6,556 nucleotides of DNA from Chloroflexota bacterium (lineage in GTDB: Bacteria; Chloroflexota; Anaerolineae; Aggregatilineales; UBA2796): positions 1-6,556 of the forward strand of contig RFIM01000164.1 of assembly GCA_003695215.1 (NCBI GenBank). Reading direction: 5' to 3'. The position numbers were made by a program, and so were the translations under genes. A model generated the notes under the pieces. That model did not search any database. It was not told the origin of the DNA and saw only the letters and a list, made by a program, of their open reading frames with translations. How positions within the stretch are numbered: position 1 is the first letter of the stretch; every line of letters starts with the position of its first letter. This document shows positions 1 to 5,857 of this stretch, one piece after another.

Positions 1-1554
1 AGTCTGGATGAAACCCGCATTCACCCAGCCGACCAGGCCGCTCGGCGTGCGAATGCGCAACCAGGTTGCGGCAGCATTGCGCCCTAGAATCGTCACCAAC
101 GTGCCCCGCTGAATTTGTCCTAGGATAGCCGAAGCCGTGTTATCAGCGGCACGCACGTTCAGCTGACTGGCATTGGCCACCAGGCCAACCACCTGTGTGA
201 GAGTCTGCCCGCCACTGCCAGGTACCACGTTCGGAATCGGGAAAGGCGGCACCTGCGCATCGGGCGGATCCCAGGTCAGCACGATGAAGCTCTGAAGGGT
301 CTGTTGTTGATACTCCAAGCGCAGATCGTGACAGCCTGCCGTCAGGTCCACGAAGCGCTGATAGACCGTATCCGGGATCAGGCCCCAGGCGTCAATGATC
401 AACGTGTTATCGATGTAGAAGCGCGCGCCGTCATCTACGTAGAGGAAGAAGCGCGTTGGGCGGCCTGGCGTGCAGATACGGCGCGTCCAGCGGGCTGAGA
501 AGTAATCGCGCGGGAAGCCTGGGCGCGGCGGCGCGGCGTTCCAATTGAAGTTGATGCCGCTAGAGCCGTCGTTGCGCAAAAAGGCAGGCACACCGCTCAA
601 GTTCGGATTGGCGTAGTACTCGCCATACCAGAAATCCGATTGTGCGCCGAAAGGCGAGCCAATGGCCAGATCGATAGTCAAGCGCACAGCAGCTTGCTCA
701 GTATCTTCATAATATTCCACGCGGATGGTGTGCAAGCCGGCCGCCAAAGTGACGTCGATGCTGTAGGCTGTTAGGCTTTGTCGCCGCCACTGGTCAATGA
801 CCAAAATGTCGTTGATGAACAGCCGTACGCCGTCATCGCCTGCCAGGACAAAGCGATAGACGCCTGCTTGGAAGGCCAATGTGGCTGTGTAGCGTGCGCT
901 GAAGCGGTCAGCGGGCACTACGAACGGATCAGGCGATCCTAGGCCCCAGAAGTGCTCAATGCGCGGCTCAAGGCGCGTTAGCACGGGCGCGCCGCTCAGA
1001 AACATATTATTGAAATACTGCGCCGTCCAAGCGCTGCTTTGAGTCTGGATGAACTCCCAGTAGAAGGAGATGCTGGCATCGCCGAGCGCCTGGAAGTAAT
1101 CGATCTGGAAGGCATAGACGCCCGCCGAGACTTGAATATCGCGCGTGAAGGTGGTCGGCGCTTGCTCACGCCACTCATCGATGACCAGCTGCCCGTTGAC
1201 GTAAATGCGGACGCCGTCATCAACGCGCACGGTCAGGCGGTAGGTGCCGGCGTTCAGGTACTGCACGCCCTGCCAACGCGCTGACCAATTCTGCACGCCA
1301 ATGCCTGGCCCGGGCGAATTTGGGCCCCAGTTGAAAACGATAGCAGGGTCGATGCGGGTGAAGGCAGGCGTGCCTGAGAGCGTGCGGTTCGGGAAGTAAG
1401 AGCCTGTCCAGTTTGAGCCTGTCTGGATGGCAGGAATAATTGGCGCGATAGGTTCAAGTGGCGCGGCACGGCTGATAGGCGCCTCAGGCAGCAAAGCAGC
1501 TATCAGCAGTGCGCACAGCAGCAGTGCCATCAGGCGAGTAGGGCGCAGAGCCAT
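1..1554 (-). CDS. Secreted protein with three PA14 domains and an SH3b domain (C-terminus off the window)
   Basis: An uninterrupted frame runs from an ATG at 1554 to the left edge, giving 518 codons with no stop, so the C-terminus is missing. Residues 1-30 look like a Sec signal peptide: Arg4 and Arg7, a hydrophobic core at about 8-22, and a plausible cleavage site after Ala30 (Ser28-Arg29-Ala30). Three PA14-like domains follow at about 49-168, 176-296 and 309-428. Each carries a DDG turn (112-114, 240-242, 374-376) followed by an L(V/I)ID.W motif. Residues about 455-518 are an SH3b (SH3_3) module with LNVRA at 465-469 and GWV at 509-511. PA14 domains in known proteins bind carbohydrate or mediate surface adhesion, and SH3b modules often bind cell-wall material, so an extracellular or surface-anchored glycan-binding role is inferred. 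No catalytic domain is visible; one could lie beyond the edge. The start is supported by a strong ribosome binding site. The gene diverges from the ATP synthase genes. Confidence 0.9.
   Translation of the reverse strand, partial: MALRPTRLMALLLCALLIAALLPEAPISRAAPLEPIAPIIPAIQTGSNWTGSYFPNRTLSGTPAFTRIDPAIVFNWGPNSPGPGIGVQNWSARWQGVQYLNAGTYRLTVRVDDGVRIYVNGQLVIDEWREQAPTTFTRDIQVSAGVYAFQIDYFQALGDASISFYWEFIQTQSSAWTAQYFNNMFLSGAPVLTRLEPRIEHFWGLGSPDPFVVPADRFSARYTATLAFQAGVYRFVLAGDDGVRLFINDILVIDQWRRQSLTAYSIDVTLAAGLHTIRVEYYEDTEQAAVRLTIDLAIGSPFGAQSDFWYGEYYANPNLSGVPAFLRNDGSSGINFNWNAAPPRPGFPRDYFSARWTRRICTPGRPTRFFLYVDDGARFYIDNTLIIDAWGLIPDTVYQRFVDLTAGCHDLRLEYQQQTLQSFIVLTWDPPDAQVPPFPIPNVVPGSGGQTLTQVVGLVANASQLNVRAADNTASAILGQIQRGTLVTILGRNAAATWLRIRTPSGLVGWVNAGFIQT
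271..1410 (-). repeat. Three tandem PA14 domain repeats within the secreted protein
   Basis: The three units occupy about 1051-1410, 667-1029 and 271-630 in order of translation. They share an aromatic opening (W..SYF, W.AQYF, WYGEYY), an L.G.P segment, a central FSAR(W/Y) or WSARW strand, the DDG turn and the following L(V/I)ID.W, and, less exactly, the AG.(Y/H)...(I/R).(V/D/E)Y strand. Identity is at protein level only; the DNA copies are well diverged, so this is an old duplication rather than a recombining DNA repeat. Unit 3 is the most divergent. Confidence 0.85.
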
Positions 1555-1558
1555 GGTT

Positions 1559-1566
1559 CCCCCCTC
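1559..1566 (-). promoter_or_regulatory. Ribosome binding site of the PA14/SH3b gene
   Basis: Read on the - strand this is GAGGGGGG, ending four bases before the ATG at 1554. It is purine-only and strongly Shine-Dalgarno-like, and it is the main reason for choosing that ATG over the internal Met9. Confidence 0.75.
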
Positions 1567-1599
1567 AGAAGCCAGAAGACGAATCATTCTTGATCTAAC

Positions 1600-1605
1600 A
1601 TTCTA
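1600..1605 (-). promoter_or_regulatory. Candidate -10 element for the PA14/SH3b gene
   Basis: TAGAAT on the - strand matches the sigma70-type TATAAT at 5 of 6 positions and would give a leader of roughly 40 bases before the ATG at 1554. No convincing -35 hexamer is seen 16-18 bases upstream. The spacer region carries an imperfect inverted repeat, ACCTA (1606-1610) and TAGGT (1617-1621). Tentative. Confidence 0.25.
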
Positions 1606-1702
1606 ACCTAAATTGGTAGGTCTGCATCCCTATCGCTGAGATCGCGTTTGGTAAACGTCAGTTTCGGCGAGCGCGCTTGAAAGGCAAAGCTACCGCTAGC
1701 GC

Positions 1703-1716
1703 AGAATTGCAATTCT
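1703..1716. promoter_or_regulatory. Perfect 14-bp palindrome in the divergent intergenic region
   Basis: AGAATTGCAATTCT equals its own reverse complement and lies about midway between the two divergent genes. It overlaps the -35 hexamer of one candidate atp promoter. A symmetric AT-rich site like this is typical of a dimeric regulator's operator, but no regulator is visible in the window and function is unproven. Confidence 0.35.
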
Positions 1717-1735
1717 CAGCCGCTCGGTTTACACT
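1707..1735 (+). promoter_or_regulatory. Candidate distal promoter for the atp genes
   Basis: TTGCAA (1707-1712) and TACACT (1730-1735) are separated by 17 bases and each matches the sigma70-type consensus hexamer at 4 of 6 positions. The predicted start would lie near 1742, about 100 bases before atpA. This is weaker than the element at 1783-1791, and the two may be alternatives. Confidence 0.2.
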
Positions 1736-1752
1736 TTATGCAGCCTTTTTGC

Positions 1753-1769
1753 GCCAAGCTCTGCCAAGC
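1753..1769 (+). repeat. 7-bp direct repeat, spaced one helical turn apart
   Basis: GCCAAGC occurs at 1753-1759 and again at 1763-1769, offset by exactly 10 bp. It sits directly upstream of the candidate extended -10 at 1783-1791, in the position where an activator could bind in place of a -35 element. The repeat itself is certain; any function is speculation. Confidence 0.3.
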
Positions 1770-1782
1770 GCGCCTTGCCTTG

Positions 1783-1791
1783 TGGTAGAAT
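1783..1791 (+). promoter_or_regulatory. Candidate extended -10 promoter of atpAGDC
   Basis: TGGTAGAAT fits the extended -10 form TGnTATAAT, with 5 of 6 matches in the hexamer TAGAAT (1786-1791). There is no good -35 at 16-18 bases, which extended -10 promoters can tolerate. Transcription would start near 1798, leaving a leader of about 45 bases before the atpA start at 1842. This is the best atp promoter candidate seen, judged by eye only. Confidence 0.4.
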
Positions 1792-1828
1792 TGCGGCGCA
1801 GCACACTCTCGTTCTGACTGGATTCCAT

Positions 1829-1834
1829 GGGGAG
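1829..1834 (+). promoter_or_regulatory. atpA: Ribosome binding site that decides the atpA start
   Basis: GGGGAG lies seven bases before the ATG at 1842. The in-frame ATG at 1827 overlaps this element and has no purine-rich stretch of its own upstream (the preceding bases are GACTGGATTCC), so 1842 is the better start. Confidence 0.7.
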
Positions 1835-1841
1835 CTATAGA

Positions 1842-3383
1842 ATGTCACCATCGGGCAACAGCACCAATTTTGCAGAATCGCTGCTTGAGCAGCTCAAGAG
1901 CTGGCAACCGACTATTCGCTCAGTAGAGATCGGGCATGTGAAGGAAGTCGGCGATGGCATCGCTCGCGCCACAGGTTTGCCGTCCGTCAAGCTGAGCGAG
2001 CTGGTTGAGTTTTCAAACGGCACTTTGGGCATCGCCTTCAACCTTGAGGATGACAACGTCGGCATCATCATCATGGGCGATTATACGCACATCCGCGAAG
2101 GCGATGAGGTGCGCGGCACAGGGCGCATTGTCTCAGTGCCAGTGGGCATGGGCTTGGTTGGGCGCGTAGTCAATGCGCTTGGTCAGCCAATTGATGGCAA
2201 AGGGCCGATCCAAGCGACCGAATATTACAACGTGGAGCGCATTGCGCCTGGCGTGATCGAGCGCCAAGACGTGGATACGCCGCTGCAGACAGGCATCTTG
2301 GCCATTGATGCCATGTTCCCCATTGGGCGTGGGCAGCGCGAGCTGATCATTGGCGACCGCCAAACCGGCAAGACGGCTATCGCGCTCGACACGATCATCA
2401 ACCAGCGCGGGCAGAACGTCTACTGCATCTATGTGGCCATCGGGCAGAAGGAAGCCCAGGTGGCAGCCGTGCGCGCCACACTAGAGCAGTACGGCGCTAT
2501 GGAATACACCACCATTGTGGTCGCCTCCGCCTCCGAGTCGGCGACGCTGCAGTACCTGGCGCCCTACTCCGGCTGCGCCATCGGCGAGTGGTTCATGGAA
2601 AATGGCAAGGACGCGCTGATCATCTATGATGATCTCTCCAAGCACGCCTGGGCCTACCGCCAGGTCTCGCTGCTCTTGCGCCGCCCGCCAGGCCGTGAAG
2701 CCTACCCAGGCGACGTCTTCTACCTGCACAGCCGCCTCCTGGAGCGCGCGGCGCGGCTCTCAGAGGCACGTGGCGGCGGCAGCCTGACCGCCCTGCCGAT
2801 CATCGAGACGCTGCTCGGCGACGTCTCAGCCTACATCCCAACCAATGTGATCTCGATCACTGACGGGCAAATCTTCCTGGAGACGGACTTGTTCAACGCA
2901 GGCCAGCGGCCTGCCATCAACGTCGGTATCTCGGTCAGCCGTGTTGGCGGCGATGCGCAACGCAAGGCGATGAAGAAATTCGCCGGCCGCATGAAAGGCG
3001 AGCTCTCGCAGTTCCGTGCCTTGGCCGCCTTCGCCCAATTCGGCGCCGATCTCGACCGCGCCACACAAATGCAGCTGGATCGCGGCATGCGCCTGACCGA
3101 GCTGCTCAAGCAGCCGCAGTACAACCCTGTGCCTTTGGCCGACGAAGTCATGCTGATTTACGCAGGCACCCGCGGCTACTTGGATCAAATCCCTGTGGCC
3201 CAGATCAACGCATGGCGCCAGGAATTCTTGCGCTACGTCAACACGCTCTACCCGCAAATTGCCAGCAGCATCAACAGCCCTGAGACCAAATATGACCTGA
3301 CCGATGAGATGGAGAACCTGCTCAAGCGCGCCCTGGAAGACTTCAACGCGCAGTGGCAGCAAACACACGCGGCGAAGGCCTAA
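1842..3383 (+). CDS. atpA: F-type ATP synthase, alpha subunit
   Basis: Alpha subunit of the F1 catalytic head, which alternates with beta in the alpha3beta3 hexamer and binds nucleotide at non-catalytic sites on the cytoplasmic face of the membrane. The protein is 513 residues, the usual family length. In order it has an N-terminal helix and beta-barrel (about 1-95), a nucleotide-binding core with Walker A GDRQTGKT at 171-178, Walker B ALIIYDD at 258-264, the near-invariant RRPPGREAYPGDVFYLHSRL block, and SVSRVGG at 364-370. Arg367 is the arginine finger that reaches into the catalytic site of beta. A helical C-terminal domain follows. Trp270 in KHAWAYR stands where many lineages have Val, Gln or Thr. 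A start at 1827 would add five residues but lacks a ribosome binding site. It is the first gene of the unit; atpG follows after 12 bases. No delta or Fo gene precedes it. Confidence 0.98.
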   Translation: MSPSGNSTNFAESLLEQLKSWQPTIRSVEIGHVKEVGDGIARATGLPSVKLSELVEFSNGTLGIAFNLEDDNVGIIIMGDYTHIREGDEVRGTGRIVSVPVGMGLVGRVVNALGQPIDGKGPIQATEYYNVERIAPGVIERQDVDTPLQTGILAIDAMFPIGRGQRELIIGDRQTGKTAIALDTIINQRGQNVYCIYVAIGQKEAQVAAVRATLEQYGAMEYTTIVVASASESATLQYLAPYSGCAIGEWFMENGKDALIIYDDLSKHAWAYRQVSLLLRRPPGREAYPGDVFYLHSRLLERAARLSEARGGGSLTALPIIETLLGDVSAYIPTNVISITDGQIFLETDLFNAGQRPAINVGISVSRVGGDAQRKAMKKFAGRMKGELSQFRALAAFAQFGADLDRATQMQLDRGMRLTELLKQPQYNPVPLADEVMLIYAGTRGYLDQIPVAQINAWRQEFLRYVNTLYPQIASSINSPETKYDLTDEMENLLKRALEDFNAQWQQTHAAKA

Positions 3384-3395
3384 GCGAGGTCAGTT

Positions 3396-4361
3396 ATGCC
3401 CAATCCACGTGAGATCAAACGCCGCATTCGCTCGGTCAAGAACATTCGGCAGATCACTATGGCCCTAGAGGCGGTCTCCGCCTCCAAGGTGCGCCGCGCC
3501 ACAGCACAGGCGCTCTCGGCGCGTGCCTACGCCAACACAGCCATGCAAGTGCTGACGGATATCGCCAGCTCGAGCGGCTCTGTGGCAGCCTTGCACCCGC
3601 TCTTGACGCGCCGCGAGCAAGTCGGCACAGTCACCATCTGCCTGATCACCAGCGATCGCGGCCTCTCAGGCGCCTATAACACCAACGTGATTCGCGTGGC
3701 GCGCCAATTCGCCCAACACCTCGGGCGGCCTGTGCGCTGGGTCGCTGTTGGGCGCAAAGGCCGCGATGCCCTAGTGCGCCTGCGCGAGAATGTCGAGGCT
3801 GAATTCATCGGCCTGCCCGCTTGGTGGACGATCGAGGCCCTGCGCCCGATCCGCCAAGTGCTGGTCGAAGATTTCCTCAAAGGCTACGCTGACGAAGTCT
3901 ACGTCGCCTATACCGAATTCATCAATACCTTGGCCCAAAAGCCAATGGTGCAGCGCCTGCTGCCCTTGGCTTTTGATGAGCAGAGCGCGCTCAATCGGCC
4001 CGATTACCTGAAGATGATGGAAAAGCCCGAGAGCCGCATCGCCGACTACATCTTCGAGCCGAGCGCCGCCGCTATCCTTGAGGAAATCGTGCCCAAATTC
4101 GTCGAGAACATCTTGTTGGAGCTCGTGCTGGAAAGCCAGGCGAGCGAACACAGCGCGCGCATGGTCGCCATGCGCAACGCCTCTGATAACGCCAAGGCGC
4201 TCGCCGACGATCTGACCTTGAGCTACAACAAGGCGCGCCAAGCGGCGATCACCGCAGAAATCCTGGATATCGTCGGCGGCGTTGAAGCCTTGCGCGCCCA
4301 AGTGGCCGCAGATGCAGCCGCCGCTGACGCCCGTGAAGCAATCAAGACCCATACACACTAG
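3396..4361 (+). CDS. atpG: F-type ATP synthase, gamma subunit with a C-terminal extension
   Basis: Gamma subunit, the asymmetric central shaft whose rotation inside the alpha3beta3 head couples the membrane rotor to catalysis. Diagnostic segments are the N-terminal REIKRRIRSVKNIRQIT (5-21), followed by the helix ALEAVSASKVRRA, then LITSDRGLSGAYNTNV (83-98), the YIFEPS segment near 218-223, and the C-terminal helix with ARMVAMRNASDNA and YNKARQAAITAEILDIVGG. N- and C-terminal helices form the coiled coil in this family. At 321 residues it is about 30 longer than usual. Most of the excess is a 22-residue Ala-rich tail (300-321) after GGVEAL, where most gamma subunits stop. There is no redox-regulatory insertion of the chloroplast type. 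The start has GAGGT at 3386-3390, five bases before the ATG. atpD follows after 14 bases. Confidence 0.97.
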   Translation: MPNPREIKRRIRSVKNIRQITMALEAVSASKVRRATAQALSARAYANTAMQVLTDIASSSGSVAALHPLLTRREQVGTVTICLITSDRGLSGAYNTNVIRVARQFAQHLGRPVRWVAVGRKGRDALVRLRENVEAEFIGLPAWWTIEALRPIRQVLVEDFLKGYADEVYVAYTEFINTLAQKPMVQRLLPLAFDEQSALNRPDYLKMMEKPESRIADYIFEPSAAAILEEIVPKFVENILLELVLESQASEHSARMVAMRNASDNAKALADDLTLSYNKARQAAITAEILDIVGGVEALRAQVAADAAAADAREAIKTHTH

Positions 4362-4375
4362 GAAAGCAGAGAGCT

Positions 4376-5800
4376 ATGGCAAATCCCAATGAAGTGCAAG
4401 GCAGGCTGGCGCAAATTCTAGGCGCCGTAGTGGACGTCGAGTTCCCGCCAGAAAGCCCGCTGCCTGAGATTTACGACGCTATCCGCGTGCCCCTAGAAGG
4501 CAAGGACGATCTGATCCTCGAAGTGCAGATGCACCTCGGCAATCATCGTGTGCGCACAGTGGCTATGGATAGCACTGATGGCCTGGCGCGCGGCATGGTC
4601 GCTTATGCCACAGGCGCGCCCATCTCTGTGCCCGTCGGCCCGCCCGCCCTCGGACGCCTTTTCAATGTGCTCGGCCGCCCCATTGACCAGCGCGGCCCTG
4701 TCGTCTCGGATACTTACTACCCGATCCATCGCCCCAAGCCAAACTTCGAAGACCTGACCACGCGCCCAGAGATGTTCGAGACGGGCATCAAGGTCATCGA
4801 CCTGATCGCGCCCTTCACCAAAGGCGGCAAAATGGGCGTCTTCGGCGGCGCAGGCACAGGCAAAACCGTCATCATCTCCGAGCTGATCCGCTCCGTCGCC
4901 GCCGTCCACAGCGGCGTCTCGGTCTTCGCAGGCGTCGGCGAGCGCACCCGCGAAGGCACTCAACTCTACTATGAGATGAAAGATACCTACCGCGTCATCG
5001 ATAGCACCGTCATGGTCTTCGGCCAGATGAACGAGCCGCCAGGCGTCCGCCTGCGCGTCGGCCTGACAGGCCTGGCACACGCCGAGTATTTCCGCGATCA
5101 AGGCAAGGACGTGCTGCTCTTCATCGATAACATCTTCCGCTTCTCACTCTCCGGCTCGGAAGTCTCGGCCCTGCTCGGCCGCATGCCCTCCGCCGTCGGC
5201 TATCAACCGACCCTGGCCAATGAGATGGGCAACTTGCAGGAGCGCATCGCCTCCACCAAAGTCGGCTCGATCACGTCCATGCAAGCCGTCTATGTGCCTG
5301 CCGACGACTACTCCGACCCTGCGCCCGTGGCCACCTTCACCCACCTGAACGGCACGATCGCCCTGGAACGCGAGCTAGCCGCCCAAGGCTTGTTCCCCGC
5401 CGTCGACCCGCTGGCCAGCACCAGCCGCCTGCTCGATCCCGCCTTCGTCGGCGAAGATCACTACAACACCGCCCGCGAAGTCCAGCGCGTCTTGCAGCGC
5501 TATAAGGACTTGCAGGATATCATCGCCATCCTCGGCATTGAAGAGCTGCCCGCTGAGGATAAAATTCTGGTGGCGCGCGCCCGCCGCGTGCAGCGCTTCC
5601 TGACTCAGCCGATGTTCGTGGCAGCGCGCTTCACAGGCCGCGAAGGCCGCTATGTGCCCATCAAGGAGACCATCCGCGGCTTCCGCATGATCTTGAACGG
5701 CGAGCTGGATCACGTGCCCGAGCAGATGTTCTACATGGCAGGCCCGATCGATGACGTGCTCGAGCGCTACGAAGAAGCCAAGGCAAAAGGCGAAATCTGA
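4376..5800 (+). CDS. atpD: F-type ATP synthase, catalytic beta subunit
   Basis: Beta subunit, which carries the catalytic sites that make or hydrolyse ATP. At 474 residues it is close to the usual length. It has an N-terminal beta-barrel (about 10-85), Walker A GGAGTGKT at 157-164 (Lys163), GVGERTREG with the catalytic Glu189 and Arg190, Walker B VLLFIDN at 246-252 (Asp251), then GSEVSALLGRMPSAVGYQPT, PADDYSDPAP and the C-terminal helical domain. All core catalytic residues are present. Deviations from the common pattern are Thr161 in the P-loop, where Val is usual; TQ after GERTREG, where ND is usual; Phe340 in LFPAVDPL, at the position of the adenine-stacking Tyr331 of E. coli; and EELPAED (389-395) for DELSEED, the loop that pushes on gamma and epsilon. 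Upstream, AGGA (4360-4363) overlaps the atpG stop and AGAGAG (4368-4373) lies nearer the ATG. Confidence 0.98.
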   Translation: MANPNEVQGRLAQILGAVVDVEFPPESPLPEIYDAIRVPLEGKDDLILEVQMHLGNHRVRTVAMDSTDGLARGMVAYATGAPISVPVGPPALGRLFNVLGRPIDQRGPVVSDTYYPIHRPKPNFEDLTTRPEMFETGIKVIDLIAPFTKGGKMGVFGGAGTGKTVIISELIRSVAAVHSGVSVFAGVGERTREGTQLYYEMKDTYRVIDSTVMVFGQMNEPPGVRLRVGLTGLAHAEYFRDQGKDVLLFIDNIFRFSLSGSEVSALLGRMPSAVGYQPTLANEMGNLQERIASTKVGSITSMQAVYVPADDYSDPAPVATFTHLNGTIALERELAAQGLFPAVDPLASTSRLLDPAFVGEDHYNTAREVQRVLQRYKDLQDIIAILGIEELPAEDKILVARARRVQRFLTQPMFVAARFTGREGRYVPIKETIRGFRMILNGELDHVPEQMFYMAGPIDDVLERYEEAKAKGEI

Positions 5801-5805
5801 GCGCA

Positions 5806-5834
5806 CAGCAGCCGTGCCTGGCGCGCGGCTGCTG
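5806..5834 (+). other. Intercistronic stem-loop between atpD and atpC
   Basis: CAGCAGCCG (5806-5814) pairs perfectly with CGGCTGCTG (5826-5834), and three further inner pairs (one G-U) extend the stem to 12 bp around a five-base loop. It starts five bases after the atpD stop and ends 11 bases before the atpC ribosome binding site. No T-tract follows, so an intrinsic terminator is unlikely. An mRNA processing or stability element, or a modulator of epsilon output, fits better. Confidence 0.55.
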
Positions 5835-5857
5835 GCTCACACACAAAAGGACAGATT

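Noticed and set aside
1..1053. The 12-mer AGTCTGGATGAA occurs at 1-12 and 1042-1053, suggesting a DNA repeat or recombination site.
   Set aside because: Both copies encode the residues FIQT in the same gene and frame, and flanking DNA does not match. It is a protein-level recurrence.
1502..1554. The Cys14 within the signal peptide of the PA14/SH3b protein as a lipoprotein attachment site.
   Set aside because: The preceding residues are LLL, not the L-A/S-G/A pattern of a lipobox, and the Cys lies in the middle of the hydrophobic core. Ordinary cleavage near Ala30 fits better.
1728..1741. TTTACACTTTATGC is identical, as I recall it, to part of the E. coli lac promoter, raising the idea of vector contamination or a lac-type promoter.
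   Set aside because: The match stops at 14 bases and both flanks differ. The spacing to any good -10 hexamer is wrong for its -35, and the surrounding sequence is continuous with native genes. A chance match is more likely.
2826..3368. A 180-codon open frame on the - strand inside atpA.
   Set aside because: It lies wholly within a well-conserved alpha subunit gene and has no ribosome binding site context or recognisable domain. Long antisense frames are expected in GC-rich genes.
3771..4358. A 195-codon - strand frame across atpG.
   Set aside because: It is the shadow of the gamma gene, with no plausible start signal and no recognised domain.
4493..5101. A 202-codon open frame on the - strand inside atpD, rich in Ala, Asp and His.
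   Set aside because: It is the antisense shadow of the beta subunit codons. The composition is typical of reversed GC-rich coding sequence and no family is recognisable.
4376..5800. Possibility that the cluster is a Na+-translocating N-type ATPase or a V/A-type enzyme.
   Set aside because: The N-type order begins with atpD-atpC and includes atpQ and atpR, whereas here the order is A-G-D-C. Alpha, gamma and epsilon have ordinary F-type signatures.
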